From the NCBI GenBank assembly GCA_937132085.1, contig CAKZNV010000036.1:1-64000 (forward strand): a DNA stretch of 64,000 nt, read 5' to 3'. The DNA is from an uncultured Rubritalea sp. (lineage in GTDB: Bacteria > Verrucomicrobiota > Verrucomicrobiia > Verrucomicrobiales > Akkermansiaceae). Under the pieces are notes generated by a model that was given only the letters and a program-made list of their open reading frames with translations, was not told the origin of the DNA and did not search any database. Below, piece after piece: positions 38,541-43,192 of the stretch; position 1 is the first letter of the stretch, and each line of letters opens with the position of its first letter. The position numbers were made by a program, and so were the translations under genes.

Positions 38541-38888
38541 CTAGCTAGCTAAAGCGAGAAATCCCGCCTTCTTAGCTGCATGGCTGATAGCCTCCTCAAG
38601 GACTGATTTAGTTCTCGGGCTAGCATCTCGCTCCACAGCTGTAAGTGCCGCAGAGAAATCTTCCGCAGCCACATTACTCTCAGCCACTCGCTGAGGATCT
38701 GTGATCAGTAAGACCACATCGACTAGCAGACTTTCGTCGTCCGCTAGGATTTCATTCACATTTTGCAGCAGCATTTTCACACCGATCTGCTCATTGCGAA
38801 CAAGATTTACTAGTAAACCCAGCTCATCCCCCGCACTCGCACGAGGAAGGGGAAGCCTGAAGCTCTCTATAGTTCTATTTGTTATCAT
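38541..38888 (-). CDS. Unknown 115-residue protein at the end of the tRNA array
   Basis: 115 residues, mostly predicted helix, with LGLLVNLVRNEQIGVKMLLQ and DVVLLITDPQRVAE. There is no signal peptide or recognised domain. It starts 30 nt past the last tRNA (Lys, 38918) on the same strand and precedes the HNH gene, so it is probably part of the array locus. Regular codon use over its full length argues for a real gene. Confidence 0.6.
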   Translation of the reverse strand: MITNRTIESFRLPLPRASAGDELGLLVNLVRNEQIGVKMLLQNVNEILADDESLLVDVVLLITDPQRVAESNVAAEDFSAALTAVERDASPRTKSVLEEAISHAAKKAGFLALAS

Positions 38889-38917
38889 AATTGTTTTGGT
38901 TATTAGGTTAAAAAAGA

Positions 38918-38993
38918 TGGTCGGCTTGGCAGGGATCGAACCTGCAACTCTCTGGGTAAAAACCAGATACTCTACCAGTTGAGTTACAAACCG
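38918..38993 (-). tRNA. tRNA-Lys(UUU)
   Basis: Acceptor CGGTTTG/CAAGCCG, A73 and encoded CCA. Anticodon arm TCTGG-TTTTTAC-CCAGA gives anticodon UUU. T arm GCAGG-TTCGATC-CCTGC. Fully canonical cloverleaf. Confidence 0.93.
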
Positions 38994-39004
38994 TTGTTAA
39001 AAAT

Positions 39005-39107
39005 TGGCAGAACCTTGAGGACTTGCACCCCATGCCACAATTGGCACTCATCGTTTAGCAAACGAGTCCGGCACGCTTGTCCGGCACGCTTGTCCGGTTA
39101 AGATTCT
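39005..39107 (-). tRNA. tRNA-Ser(GCU) with duplicated D-loop segment
   Basis: Acceptor AGAATCT/AGGTTCT, G73, encoded CCA. Anticodon loop TTGCTAA gives GCU. Class II variable arm TGCCA-ATTG-TGGCA. T loop is TGCAAGT. The D region contains a 13-nt unit (ACAAGCGTGCCGG) twice in tandem, so the gene is 103 nt and the D arm cannot be standard. Confidence 0.8.
39068..39097. repeat. 13-bp tandem duplication in tRNA-Ser D arm
   Basis: CCGGCACGCTTGT occurs at 39068-39080 and 39081-39093, followed by a third CCGG (39094-39097). Confidence 0.95.
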
Positions 39108-39115
39108 AGAGAAAA

Positions 39116-39189
39116 TACCTACGGTAGGAGTCGAACCTACAACATACTGATTCTAAGTCAGCCTTCTCTACCAGTTGGAATACGTAGGC
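39116..39189 (-). tRNA. Class I tRNA with anticodon UAG (Leu-type codon)
   Basis: Acceptor GCCTACG/CGTAGGT (G1-U72), A73, no encoded CCA. Anticodon arm GCTGA-CTTAGAA-TCAGT gives UAG, which reads CUA (Leu). The variable loop is only 5 nt, unlike all normal tRNA-Leu. T arm GTAGG-TTCGACT-CCTAC is canonical; the D stem has a mismatch. True charging identity uncertain (Arg-like body). Confidence 0.75.
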
Positions 39190-39199
39190 GTTTAAAAAT

Positions 39200-39275
39200 T
39201 GGCATTCCTGCTGGGATTCGAACCCAGGTCGTTCGGCTGAAAACCGAGTGTGTTAAGCCTCTACACTACAGGAAC
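39200..39275 (-). tRNA. tRNA-Glu(UUC)
   Basis: Acceptor GTTCCTG/CAGGAAT, G73, encoded CCA. Anticodon loop TTTTCAG gives UUC; the top anticodon pair is a mismatch. D arm GTGT-AGAGGCTTA-ACAC is Glu-like. Confidence 0.9.
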
Positions 39276-39285
39276 ACATTAAAGA

Positions 39286-39360
39286 TACACCTGGAAGGAC
39301 TCGAACCTTTAACCTCCAGATTCGTAATCTAGCGCTCTAATCCAATTGAGCTACGAGTGC
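39286..39360 (-). tRNA. tRNA-Arg(ACG)
   Basis: Anticodon arm CTAGA-TTACGAA-TCTGG gives ACG. Acceptor GCACTCG/CAGGTGT has a C6-A67 mismatch, and the T stem AAAGG/CCTTC has an A-C mismatch. No encoded CCA. Canonical T loop TTCGAGT. Confidence 0.85.
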
Positions 39361-39381
39361 GTTATCTTGTTAGTGAAAAAA

Positions 39382-39466
39382 TACGAAATGGAAGATTTGA
39401 ACTCCTCGGCGTCCTACCCACTGTTTTTTGCCAACGGTTTAGAAAACCGACGTGGGAACATCTCGC
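39382..39466 (-). tRNA. Degenerate class II-like tRNA, anticodon UCU
   Basis: Acceptor GCGAGAT/ATTTCGT with A73 and T loop TTCAAAT define the ends. The anticodon hairpin CGGT-TTTCTAA-ACCG would give UCU. A long insert pairs TTGGC with GCCGA like a variable arm, and CCCAC can pair GTGGG around the whole centre. No normal D arm can be drawn. The Leu-like acceptor conflicts with an Arg anticodon. Confidence 0.55.
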
Positions 39467-39572
39467 TTAGATATAAAAAATTCTGTGGTAGCCGCAAAAA
39501 GGCGCAAGATTCACAAAACCTTCATAATAAATCAATTTTGTGGCTTTTGTGCTTCTTTGTGGCAAAAAATAT

Positions 39573-39646
39573 TGGAGCAGCATCTCGGATTTGAACCGAA
39601 ATCCTCTGGGTGGAAACCAGACATTCTACCATTGAACTAATGCTAC
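39573..39646 (-). tRNA. tRNA-Gly(UCC)
   Basis: Acceptor GTAGCAT/ATGCTGC, U73 (typical for Gly), encoded CCA. Anticodon arm TCTGG-TTTCCAC-CCAGA gives UCC. T loop TTCAAAT. Confidence 0.92.
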
Positions 39647-39654
39647 TTTAAAAT

Positions 39655-39728
39655 TGGTTCGAGTTAGAGGTTATGCTCCCCTGCTCTCTGCATGTAAAAC
39701 AGACGTGCTACTATTACACTAAACTCGA
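39655..39728 (-). tRNA. tRNA-Val(UAC) with atypical T loop
   Basis: Acceptor TCGAGTT/AACTCGA, A73, encoded CCA. D arm GTGT-AATAGTA-GCAC. Anticodon arm TCTGT-TTTACAT-GCAGA gives UAC. T arm AGGGG-AGCATAA-CCTCT lacks the usual TTC start of the T loop. Confidence 0.85.
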
Positions 39729-39742
39729 ATTTATGATGAATA

Positions 39743-39829
39743 TGGTAGGTTTGGTGAGATTCGAACTCACTAGGTCTTGCGACGATTGGGTTACAGCCAA
39801 GTCCAGCCCTCCAGCTCTGGCGCAAACCT
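39743..39829 (-). tRNA. tRNA-Tyr(GUA)
   Basis: Acceptor AGGTTTG/CAAACCT, A73, encoded CCA. D arm CCAG/CTGG. Anticodon loop CTGTAAC gives GUA. Class II variable arm GTC-GCAA-GAC. T arm GTGAG-TTCGAAT-CTCAC canonical. Confidence 0.92.
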
Positions 39830-39848
39830 ACATATTACTATAAATGAA

Positions 39849-39919
39849 TCCTCCTGCACGGTAATGCTCCGCGGTCTCTCGGTTATCAACCGAGTGCTCT
39901 ACTATTGAGCTACAGGAGA
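39849..39919 (-). tRNA. tRNA-Ile(GAU) with atypical T loop
   Basis: Acceptor TCTCCTG/CAGGAGG, A73, no CCA. D arm GCTC-AATAGTA-GAGC. Anticodon arm CTCGG-TTGATAA-CCGAG gives GAU. T arm CGCGG-AGCATTA-CCGTG, the same AGCAT loop type as tRNA-Val. Confidence 0.87.
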
Positions 39920-39922
39920 CAG

Positions 39923-40379
39923 TAAATTTAGCATTTATGATTTAGCATGTTGTCATTTGAGAGGCTATTCGGTAGCGTTCAGTATGGATAAAGATGCAAT
40001 GAAACAACGCTCTAAAGAATTTTCTCTAAGAACCTTGAAAGTCGTTACTGCGATGCCTCAAACTACAGAGGCAAAAGTTATTGCACATCAAATTGCTAAA
40101 TCAGGAACCTCGGTAGGCGCAAACTATAGAGCCGCTTGTAGAGCTCGAAGCACTAAAGAGTTTATAGCCAAACTAGGCACTGTTCTTGAAGAAACAGATG
40201 AAACTGCTTTTTGGCTAGAGATCATTATTGAAGCGAATATTTTACCAGCAAATAGAATTAAAACTCTACTAACAGAAGCTGATGAACTATGTGCTATATT
40301 CTACAAAACTATCGAATCTGCTAGAAACAAGTAATCCATTTTCTAAATGATCACATGCTAAATGTTCCATGTTAAATGA
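39923..40379 (+). mobile_element. Element carrying a four-helix-bundle gene, flanked by inverted repeats
   Basis: The left end contains TTTAGCATGTTGTCATTT. The reverse complement of the right end reads TTTAGCATGTGATCATTT, an 18-bp imperfect inverted repeat. Both ends recur in the ORF-less element at 40461-40570. The element separates tRNA-Ile from tRNA-His. It has the opposite orientation to the array. I infer a small mobile or intervening-sequence element. Confidence 0.65.
39984..40334 (+). CDS. Four-helix-bundle protein (23S rRNA IVP family)
   Basis: 116 residues from the ATG at 39984. It contains KEFSLRTLKVVTAMPQTTEA, AHQIAKSGTSVGANYRAACR and EETDETAFWLEIIIEA, the signature of the S23/four-helix-bundle family (TIGR02436 type). 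Members are encoded inside 23S rRNA intervening sequences and as scattered stand-alone genes. It is the only plus-strand gene inside the tRNA array and lies within inverted repeats. An upstream alternative start adds nine residues. Confidence 0.9.
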   Translation: MDKDAMKQRSKEFSLRTLKVVTAMPQTTEAKVIAHQIAKSGTSVGANYRAACRARSTKEFIAKLGTVLEETDETAFWLEIIIEANILPANRIKTLLTEADELCAIFYKTIESARNK

Positions 40380-40382
40380 AAA

Positions 40383-40455
40383 TTCCCTCGCTCGGGATCG
40401 AACCGAGATATCCACGATCACAGTGTGGGATTTTAACCGGTTAAACTACAAAGGA
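40383..40455 (-). tRNA. tRNA-His(GUG)
   Basis: Acceptor TCCTTTG/CGAGGGA, A73, no CCA. The nucleotide at -1 is C, not the G usual for tRNA-His. Anticodon loop CTGTGAT gives GUG, with a mismatch at 31-39. T arm CTCGG-TTCGATC-CCGAG canonical. Confidence 0.87.
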
Positions 40456-40460
40456 GGTCT

Positions 40461-40570
40461 TAAATTTAGGATTTATGATTTAGCACGTTGTCATTTACTT
40501 GCTTACAACCCTTCAGGTTTGGATAACGCTTGCGAAAATGATCACATGCTAAATGCTCCTTGTTAAATGT
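40461..40570. mobile_element. ORF-less miniature copy of the four-helix-bundle element
   Basis: The left end TAAATTTAGGATTTATGATT and the right end AAATGATCACATGCTAAATG repeat those of the 39923-40379 element with one or two changes. Only about 40 unrelated bp lie between, so the gene is missing. It sits between tRNA-His and tRNA-Thr. Confidence 0.65.
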
Positions 40571-40575
40571 TAATA

Positions 40576-40647
40576 TGGAGCCAACGGTGAGGCTTTCACT
40601 CACATGTTCCGATTTACAAGATCGGTGCACTTATCTGCCACGGTGGC
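40576..40647 (-). tRNA. tRNA-Thr(UGU) with reduced D arm
   Basis: Acceptor GCCACCG/CGTTGGC (one C-U mismatch), U73, encoded CCA. D arm is only GCA-GATAAG-TGC with no GG pair. Anticodon arm CCGAT-CTTGTAA-ATCGG gives UGU. T arm GTGAG-TGAAAGC-CTCAC. Confidence 0.83.
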
Positions 40648-40658
40648 TTTTGAAAGAA

Positions 40659-40730
40659 TACTTCTAACAGGACTCGAACCTATAACCTAGGGATTATGAG
40701 TCCCCCGCTCTACCATTGAGCTATAGAAGT
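40659..40730 (-). tRNA. tRNA with CAU anticodon (Met or Ile2), copy 1
   Basis: Acceptor ACTTCTA/TAGAAGT perfect, A73, no CCA. D arm GCTC-AATGGTA-GAGC. Anticodon arm GGGGA-CTCATAA-TCCCT gives CAU. T loop TTCGAGT. Could be elongator Met or, after lysidine modification, Ile. Confidence 0.9.
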
Positions 40731-40734
40731 TTTA

Positions 40735-40809
40735 TGGTGGCTCTGCGCAGATTCGAACTGCGATAGTCTGGCTCAAAACCAGATGTAATGACCATTATAC
40801 GACAGAGCG
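40735..40809 (-). tRNA. tRNA-Gln(UUG)
   Basis: Acceptor CGCTCTG/CAGAGCC with a C1-C72 mismatch, A73, encoded CCA. Anticodon arm TCTGG-TTTTGAG-CCAGA gives UUG. T arm CGCAG-TTCGAAT-CTGCG. Confidence 0.9.
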
Positions 40810-40822
40810 GTTACTAATTAAA

Positions 40823-40898
40823 TGGAGGCTTCTGTGGGTAACGCTCCCACCTACGACTGTTTTGCAGACAGCGCCGTTCACTTGCTCGGTCAAAAGCC
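40823..40898 (-). tRNA. tRNA-Cys(GCA) with atypical T loop
   Basis: Acceptor GGCTTTT/AGAAGCC, U73 (Cys identity), encoded CCA. D stem CCG/CGG. Anticodon loop CTGCAAA gives GCA. T arm GTGGG-AGCGTTA-CCCAC, the third AGCRTWA-type loop. Confidence 0.88.
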
Positions 40899-40908
40899 TT
40901 ATTAAATA

Positions 40909-40986
40909 TGGTCGGGAATGCTGGATTCGAACCAACGGCCTCAGCAATCCAAATGCCGCGCTCTGACCAAACTGAGCTAATTCCCG
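40909..40986 (-). tRNA. tRNA-Pro(UGG)
   Basis: Acceptor CGGGAAT/ATTCCCG perfect, A73, encoded CCA. D arm GCTC/GAGC. Anticodon arm CGGCA-TTTGGAT-TGCTG gives UGG. T arm GTTGG-TTCGAAT-CCAGC. Fully canonical. Confidence 0.94.
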
Positions 40987-40998
40987 TGATCTTAAAAT

Positions 40999-41073
40999 TG
41001 GCACTTCTACATGGCTCCGCCCCATGAACTCCGGGTTAACAGCCCAGCGTGATACTCATTTCACTATAGAAGT
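40999..41073 (-). tRNA. tRNA-Asn(GUU) with atypical T loop
   Basis: Acceptor ACTTCTA/TAGAAGT, G73, encoded CCA. D arm GTGA-AATGAGTA-TCAC. Anticodon arm CTGGG-CTGTTAA-CCCGG gives GUU. T arm CATGG-GGCGGAG-CCATG with a non-standard loop. Confidence 0.87.
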
Positions 41074-41079
41074 AGATAT

Positions 41080-41154
41080 TGGTTGCGAGGATGGGAATTG
41101 AACCCACGGGAAACGGCTTATGAGACCGTCTTGAATACCAGCATTCACCTCGCT
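41080..41154 (-). tRNA. tRNA with CAU anticodon, copy 2 (A1-A72 mismatch)
   Basis: Acceptor AGCGAGG/CCTCGCA pairs except position 1-72 (A-A), A73, encoded CCA. Anticodon arm ACGGT-CTCATAA-GCCGT gives CAU. T arm GTGGG-TTCAATT-CCCAT. An unpaired 1-72 resembles initiator tRNA, but the three G-C anticodon pairs of initiators are missing. Confidence 0.85.
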
Positions 41155-41178
41155 ATAAAAATTATGTTAGAAAAAATA

Positions 41179-41254
41179 TGGTGGAAACAATGGGACTTGC
41201 ACCCAACTCACACTACTTGCAAGGCAGCGTCGCCACTATGGAACATGTGTCCCC
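41179..41254 (-). tRNA. tRNA-Ala(UGC)
   Basis: Acceptor GGGGACA/TGTTTCC contains the G3-U70 pair that defines alanine identity; A73 and encoded CCA. Anticodon loop CTTGCAA gives UGC. T loop TGCAAGT, as in the array tRNA-Ser. Confidence 0.88.
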
Positions 41255-41298
41255 ACGTTGAAAAATGTTTATAAGGTTGAGAAGGACACCATTATAGA

Positions 41299-42131
41299 TA
41301 GGAACTTGCGCAGGAGTATCGCACAGGCTGCTTGCCTGGCCTTCCCTGCTCTTCCACTTAGCTGAGCACATGAGTTGGCTCACACTAAGTATTCCTACAT
41401 GACTGCTTTTGTTAGAGGAGTAGCTATTCTCCTATCCTGACACACTATTCAATATTCTACCTACCGTCTGCCTTGCGAGCAGTGAAGAAGCGCTAGCCTC
41501 ACCGTGCGGTTTCCTATCAATCCGCAGAAACCTTGCGAGTTTCATTGGATCCTAATTACTCTCAAAGGAGCTTAGGACTTAAGCCATTTTCATGAGCCAG
41601 TGGACACGTCTTTGCGTTTAAGTCAAACACCGGGATTCGCACCCAGGGCTAAACGATTAGAGATCGTCTGCTCTACTACTGAGCTATATTTGCAGTTTCC
41701 TTCTGTAAGATGTGCATGTCCGGTAGCTTCATTGCCTTTTGAGCAACAAAATACTACACACCTCTTATCATCACTGCTGTCACAGCGATCACGGTCTTTA
41801 AGACTTGAGCCTTTTTAGAACTCTCACCTCTAGACTACCATCAAGCACTTAGCGATCACACCTCGCACTTCTATGGCTACCCTTCATCCTCAGATGTCGA
41901 TGTTTGCGTAGAGACTCCGTAGGTTGCTATACCTACCTAGCAGTTGAACATTTGTCATCACTGCTAGCAGCATCTCCCACCTTCCATCATAGCCGCCAGT
42001 CAGGTATTACCCGCTCTGACACTTCTGGACTAGGTTTGCTTAGTTGTCCCAGTATTACACTAGGCGGACAAACAGGAATGTTGCCCCTTTACGCACCTTT
42101 CAGCACGCGTATCTCATGACGCCAAGCCGCC
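41299..42131 (-). ncRNA. Large structured RNA, GOLLD/ROOL-like candidate
   Basis: About 830-900 nt inside the tRNA array with no credible protein gene. Hairpins on the minus strand include GAAAC-UCGCAAG-GUUUC (41527-41543), CUGC-UCGCAAG-GCAG (41468-41482), UUGC-UCAAAAG-GCAA (41732-41746), CCUAGU-GUAAU-ACUGGG (42048-42064), UAGCAGU/ACUGCUA (41938-41966), GUAGGU/ACCUAC (41919-41936), AUCGCUG/CAGUGAU (41770-41789), UACGC/GCGUA (42090-42111) and a closing helix at 41299-41307 with 41387-41397. A tRNA (41622-41693) is embedded. Size, place in a tRNA array and the embedded tRNA recall GOLLD; ROOL or a new class is equally possible. No model search could be run. Confidence 0.5.
41622..41693 (-). tRNA. 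tRNA-Arg(UCU)-like, inside the large RNA region
   Basis: Body GCAAATA/TGTTTGA (position 1-72 mismatched), D arm GCTC-AGTAGTA-GAGC, anticodon arm GACGA-TCTCTAA-TCGTT giving UCU but with C instead of U at position 33, T arm CTGGG-TGCGAAT-CCCGG, no CCA. Possibly a structural tRNA mimic rather than a translating tRNA. Confidence 0.7.
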
Positions 42132-42141
42132 ATTTTCATTC

Positions 42142-42181
42142 AGAATTTAAATCTCACATCTACACATGAGATCTAAATTCT
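42142..42181. repeat. Inverted repeat between large RNA and tRNA-Trp
   Basis: AGAATTTAAATCTCA and TGAGATCTAAATTCT are inverted with one mismatch (15 bp, 10-nt loop). The word AAATTTAGATTTAG style resembles the ends of the four-helix-bundle elements. It could be an element remnant or an RNase III-type processing stem. Confidence 0.7.
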
Positions 42182-42189
42182 AAATGAAA

Positions 42190-42258
42190 CACGTAGTCTA
42201 GGTGCTGCCCCTAGCACGAAAGGTTTTGGAGACCTTCCTGCACGCTGATGCCCTACGT
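42190..42258 (-). tRNA. tRNA-Trp(CCA) with reduced D arm
   Basis: Acceptor ACGTAGG/ACTACGT (last pair mismatched), G73, no encoded CCA. Anticodon arm AAGGT-CTCCAAA-ACCTT gives CCA. D arm GCA-TCAGCG-TGC is short, like the array tRNA-Thr. T arm CTAGG-GGCAGCA-CCTAG. First tRNA of the array in the direction of transcription. Confidence 0.85.
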
Positions 42259-42261
42259 ATT

Positions 42262-42405
42262 TTATTTGAAACGACTTATTATCATCAACTCGATGCTCGG
42301 TGGATTATCTTCAACTGGAATCGCCATCACCTTTACTATCCTGTGCTGATCTAACAGCTTGCGATCTGGTGGAATAAATCCGCCTTCGCACTCGTAGCGT
42401 GTTTG
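42262..42405 (-). other. Protein-like short open frame without a clear start
   Basis: 47 open codons ending 4 nt before tRNA-Trp. The translation includes GGFIPPDRKLLDQHRIVKVM and IELMIISRFK, which looks protein-like, but there is no ATG/GTG start before the ATG at codon 27. It lies in another frame just after the ORF at 42413, so it may be the 3' half of a frameshifted gene. Confidence 0.35.
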
Positions 42406-42412
42406 TTATTAT

Positions 42413-42586
42413 TTATATTAGGTTGGCCTCATCTCGAGGGGAAACATCCTGAGCGTTAAGCTGACTATTTAATAAGTCGTTTTTTATTTCATTTTTTAAG
42501 AAACGAACACCCTTGCCGCTCATTTTTGAGCCACAGCCGCAGGATTTCTCTGGCGGACGTTTTAGTGCTTCAGGTGCACCTCCCAT
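42413..42586 (-). CDS. Small unknown protein upstream of the tRNA array
   Basis: 57 residues from the ATG at 42586, which has AAAAGG 6 nt upstream; a GTG at 42604 would add six residues. It starts MGGAPEALKRPPEKSCGCGS and is Lys-rich. No recognised family. Same strand as the array and directly before it. The frame of the next open stretch (42262-42405) suggests a possible frameshift. Confidence 0.45.
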   Translation of the reverse strand: MGGAPEALKRPPEKSCGCGSKMSGKGVRFLKNEIKNDLLNSQLNAQDVSPRDEANLI

Positions 42587-42604
42587 TGGATACCTTTTAG
42601 ACAC

Positions 42605-42908
42605 AAAATGTAACTAATTTATAATATTATATAGTTAGTTAATTAGACATAGGTTTCCCTATACTTGACTTTTGCACCTAAAAGCGTATTCTCAATTCAT
42701 CGCTGATTGACCGCTAATAAGGCAATTTATTTTGCCAGTAGTCTAATCCGAGGCCTTCACCAGTTACAGCTGGTGGAGGCTAACTCAGTATTTTGTTATG
42801 TTTGTTTTGTATTAAATTCTGTTCTTCGTTCTGCGCTGACTTTTCAGCGACTTACTATTGGGTTTGTTTTTGGGTTAAATGATTTGGTTGGTCGAGATTC
42901 GCAGGCAA
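42605..42908 (-). promoter_or_regulatory. Gene-free leader region of the tRNA array with strong hairpins
   Basis: This contains GCCTTCACCAG paired over 11 bp with CTGGTGGAGGC (42753-42780, loop TTACAG) and GGCAA/TTGCC (42721-42736). Near 42620-42650 the minus strand is TATA-rich (TATATAATATTATAAAT), a candidate -10 region for the array and small ORF. A plus-strand open frame here overlaps the hairpins and looks non-coding. Confidence 0.4.
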
Positions 42909-42940
42909 TAAAAAACCCGCTTCCGTTTTGGAGAGCGAGT
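42909..42940 (-). terminator. Intrinsic terminator of the 72-residue gene
   Basis: On the minus strand CGCT-C-TCC pairs with GGA-AGCG (one bulged C, loop AAAAC), then GG and G followed by six T residues. It lies 33 nt past the stop of the 42974-43192 gene and supports that gene. Confidence 0.75.
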
Positions 42941-42973
42941 CAGCATAGTTCTATATGAATTATAGGTTTATTA

Positions 42974-43192
42974 CTATACTGATTGCGCACCTCCCTGGTT
43001 ATTTTTATGGTTTATCTCGTGTTTGAGGTCTTCCACTCTACAAAACTGGATCGGCATTGCACTTCGCTCTGATCTACTTGCTACTGTATACATCTCGCTC
43101 CACGGATTCACAGCTGATCGGATCCCTGTAAAGGCATCTGCACAGATCTGAGAAGTCAGATTTGAAGTTGATATGTAGTTTGTCGGTAACAT
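42974..43192 (-). CDS. Unknown 72-residue protein
   Basis: 72 residues including SQICADAFTGIRSAVNPWSE and MPIQFCRVEDLKHEINHKNN. It is soluble and mixed in composition, with two Cys. AAGAGA precedes the ATG, and a good terminator follows. No family recognised. On the strand of the tRNA array, upstream of it. Confidence 0.55.
   Translation of the reverse strand: MLPTNYISTSNLTSQICADAFTGIRSAVNPWSEMYTVASRSERSAMPIQFCRVEDLKHEINHKNNQGGAQSV

Noticed and set aside
41281-41400. Extra tRNA gene (plus strand, Ser GCU-like loop CTGCTTG)
   Set aside because: A D-like arm and an anticodon-like loop can be drawn, but no T arm, and the same bases pair equally well in the minus-strand RNA; better explained as the 3' domain of the large RNA.
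41905-41930. Group I intron-like core (GTAGAGACTCCGTAGG resembles an R element)
   Set aside because: I could not find matching P, Q and S elements in order on either strand, nor a split tRNA or gene, so it is probably chance.
41600-42119. Plus-strand open frames of 70-73 codons across the array gap
   Set aside because: They run antisense through the embedded tRNA and the hairpin-rich region, with no start signals or protein-like composition; they are by-products of a structured RNA region.
42707-42958. Plus-strand 83-codon frame
   Set aside because: It runs through two strong hairpins and the terminator of the 72-residue gene; composition is not protein-like.
37787-43192. Complete prophage around the tRNA array
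   Set aside because: No integrase, terminase, portal, capsid, tail or lysis gene is present and both flanks are chromosomal genes; at most a remnant or a domesticated array.
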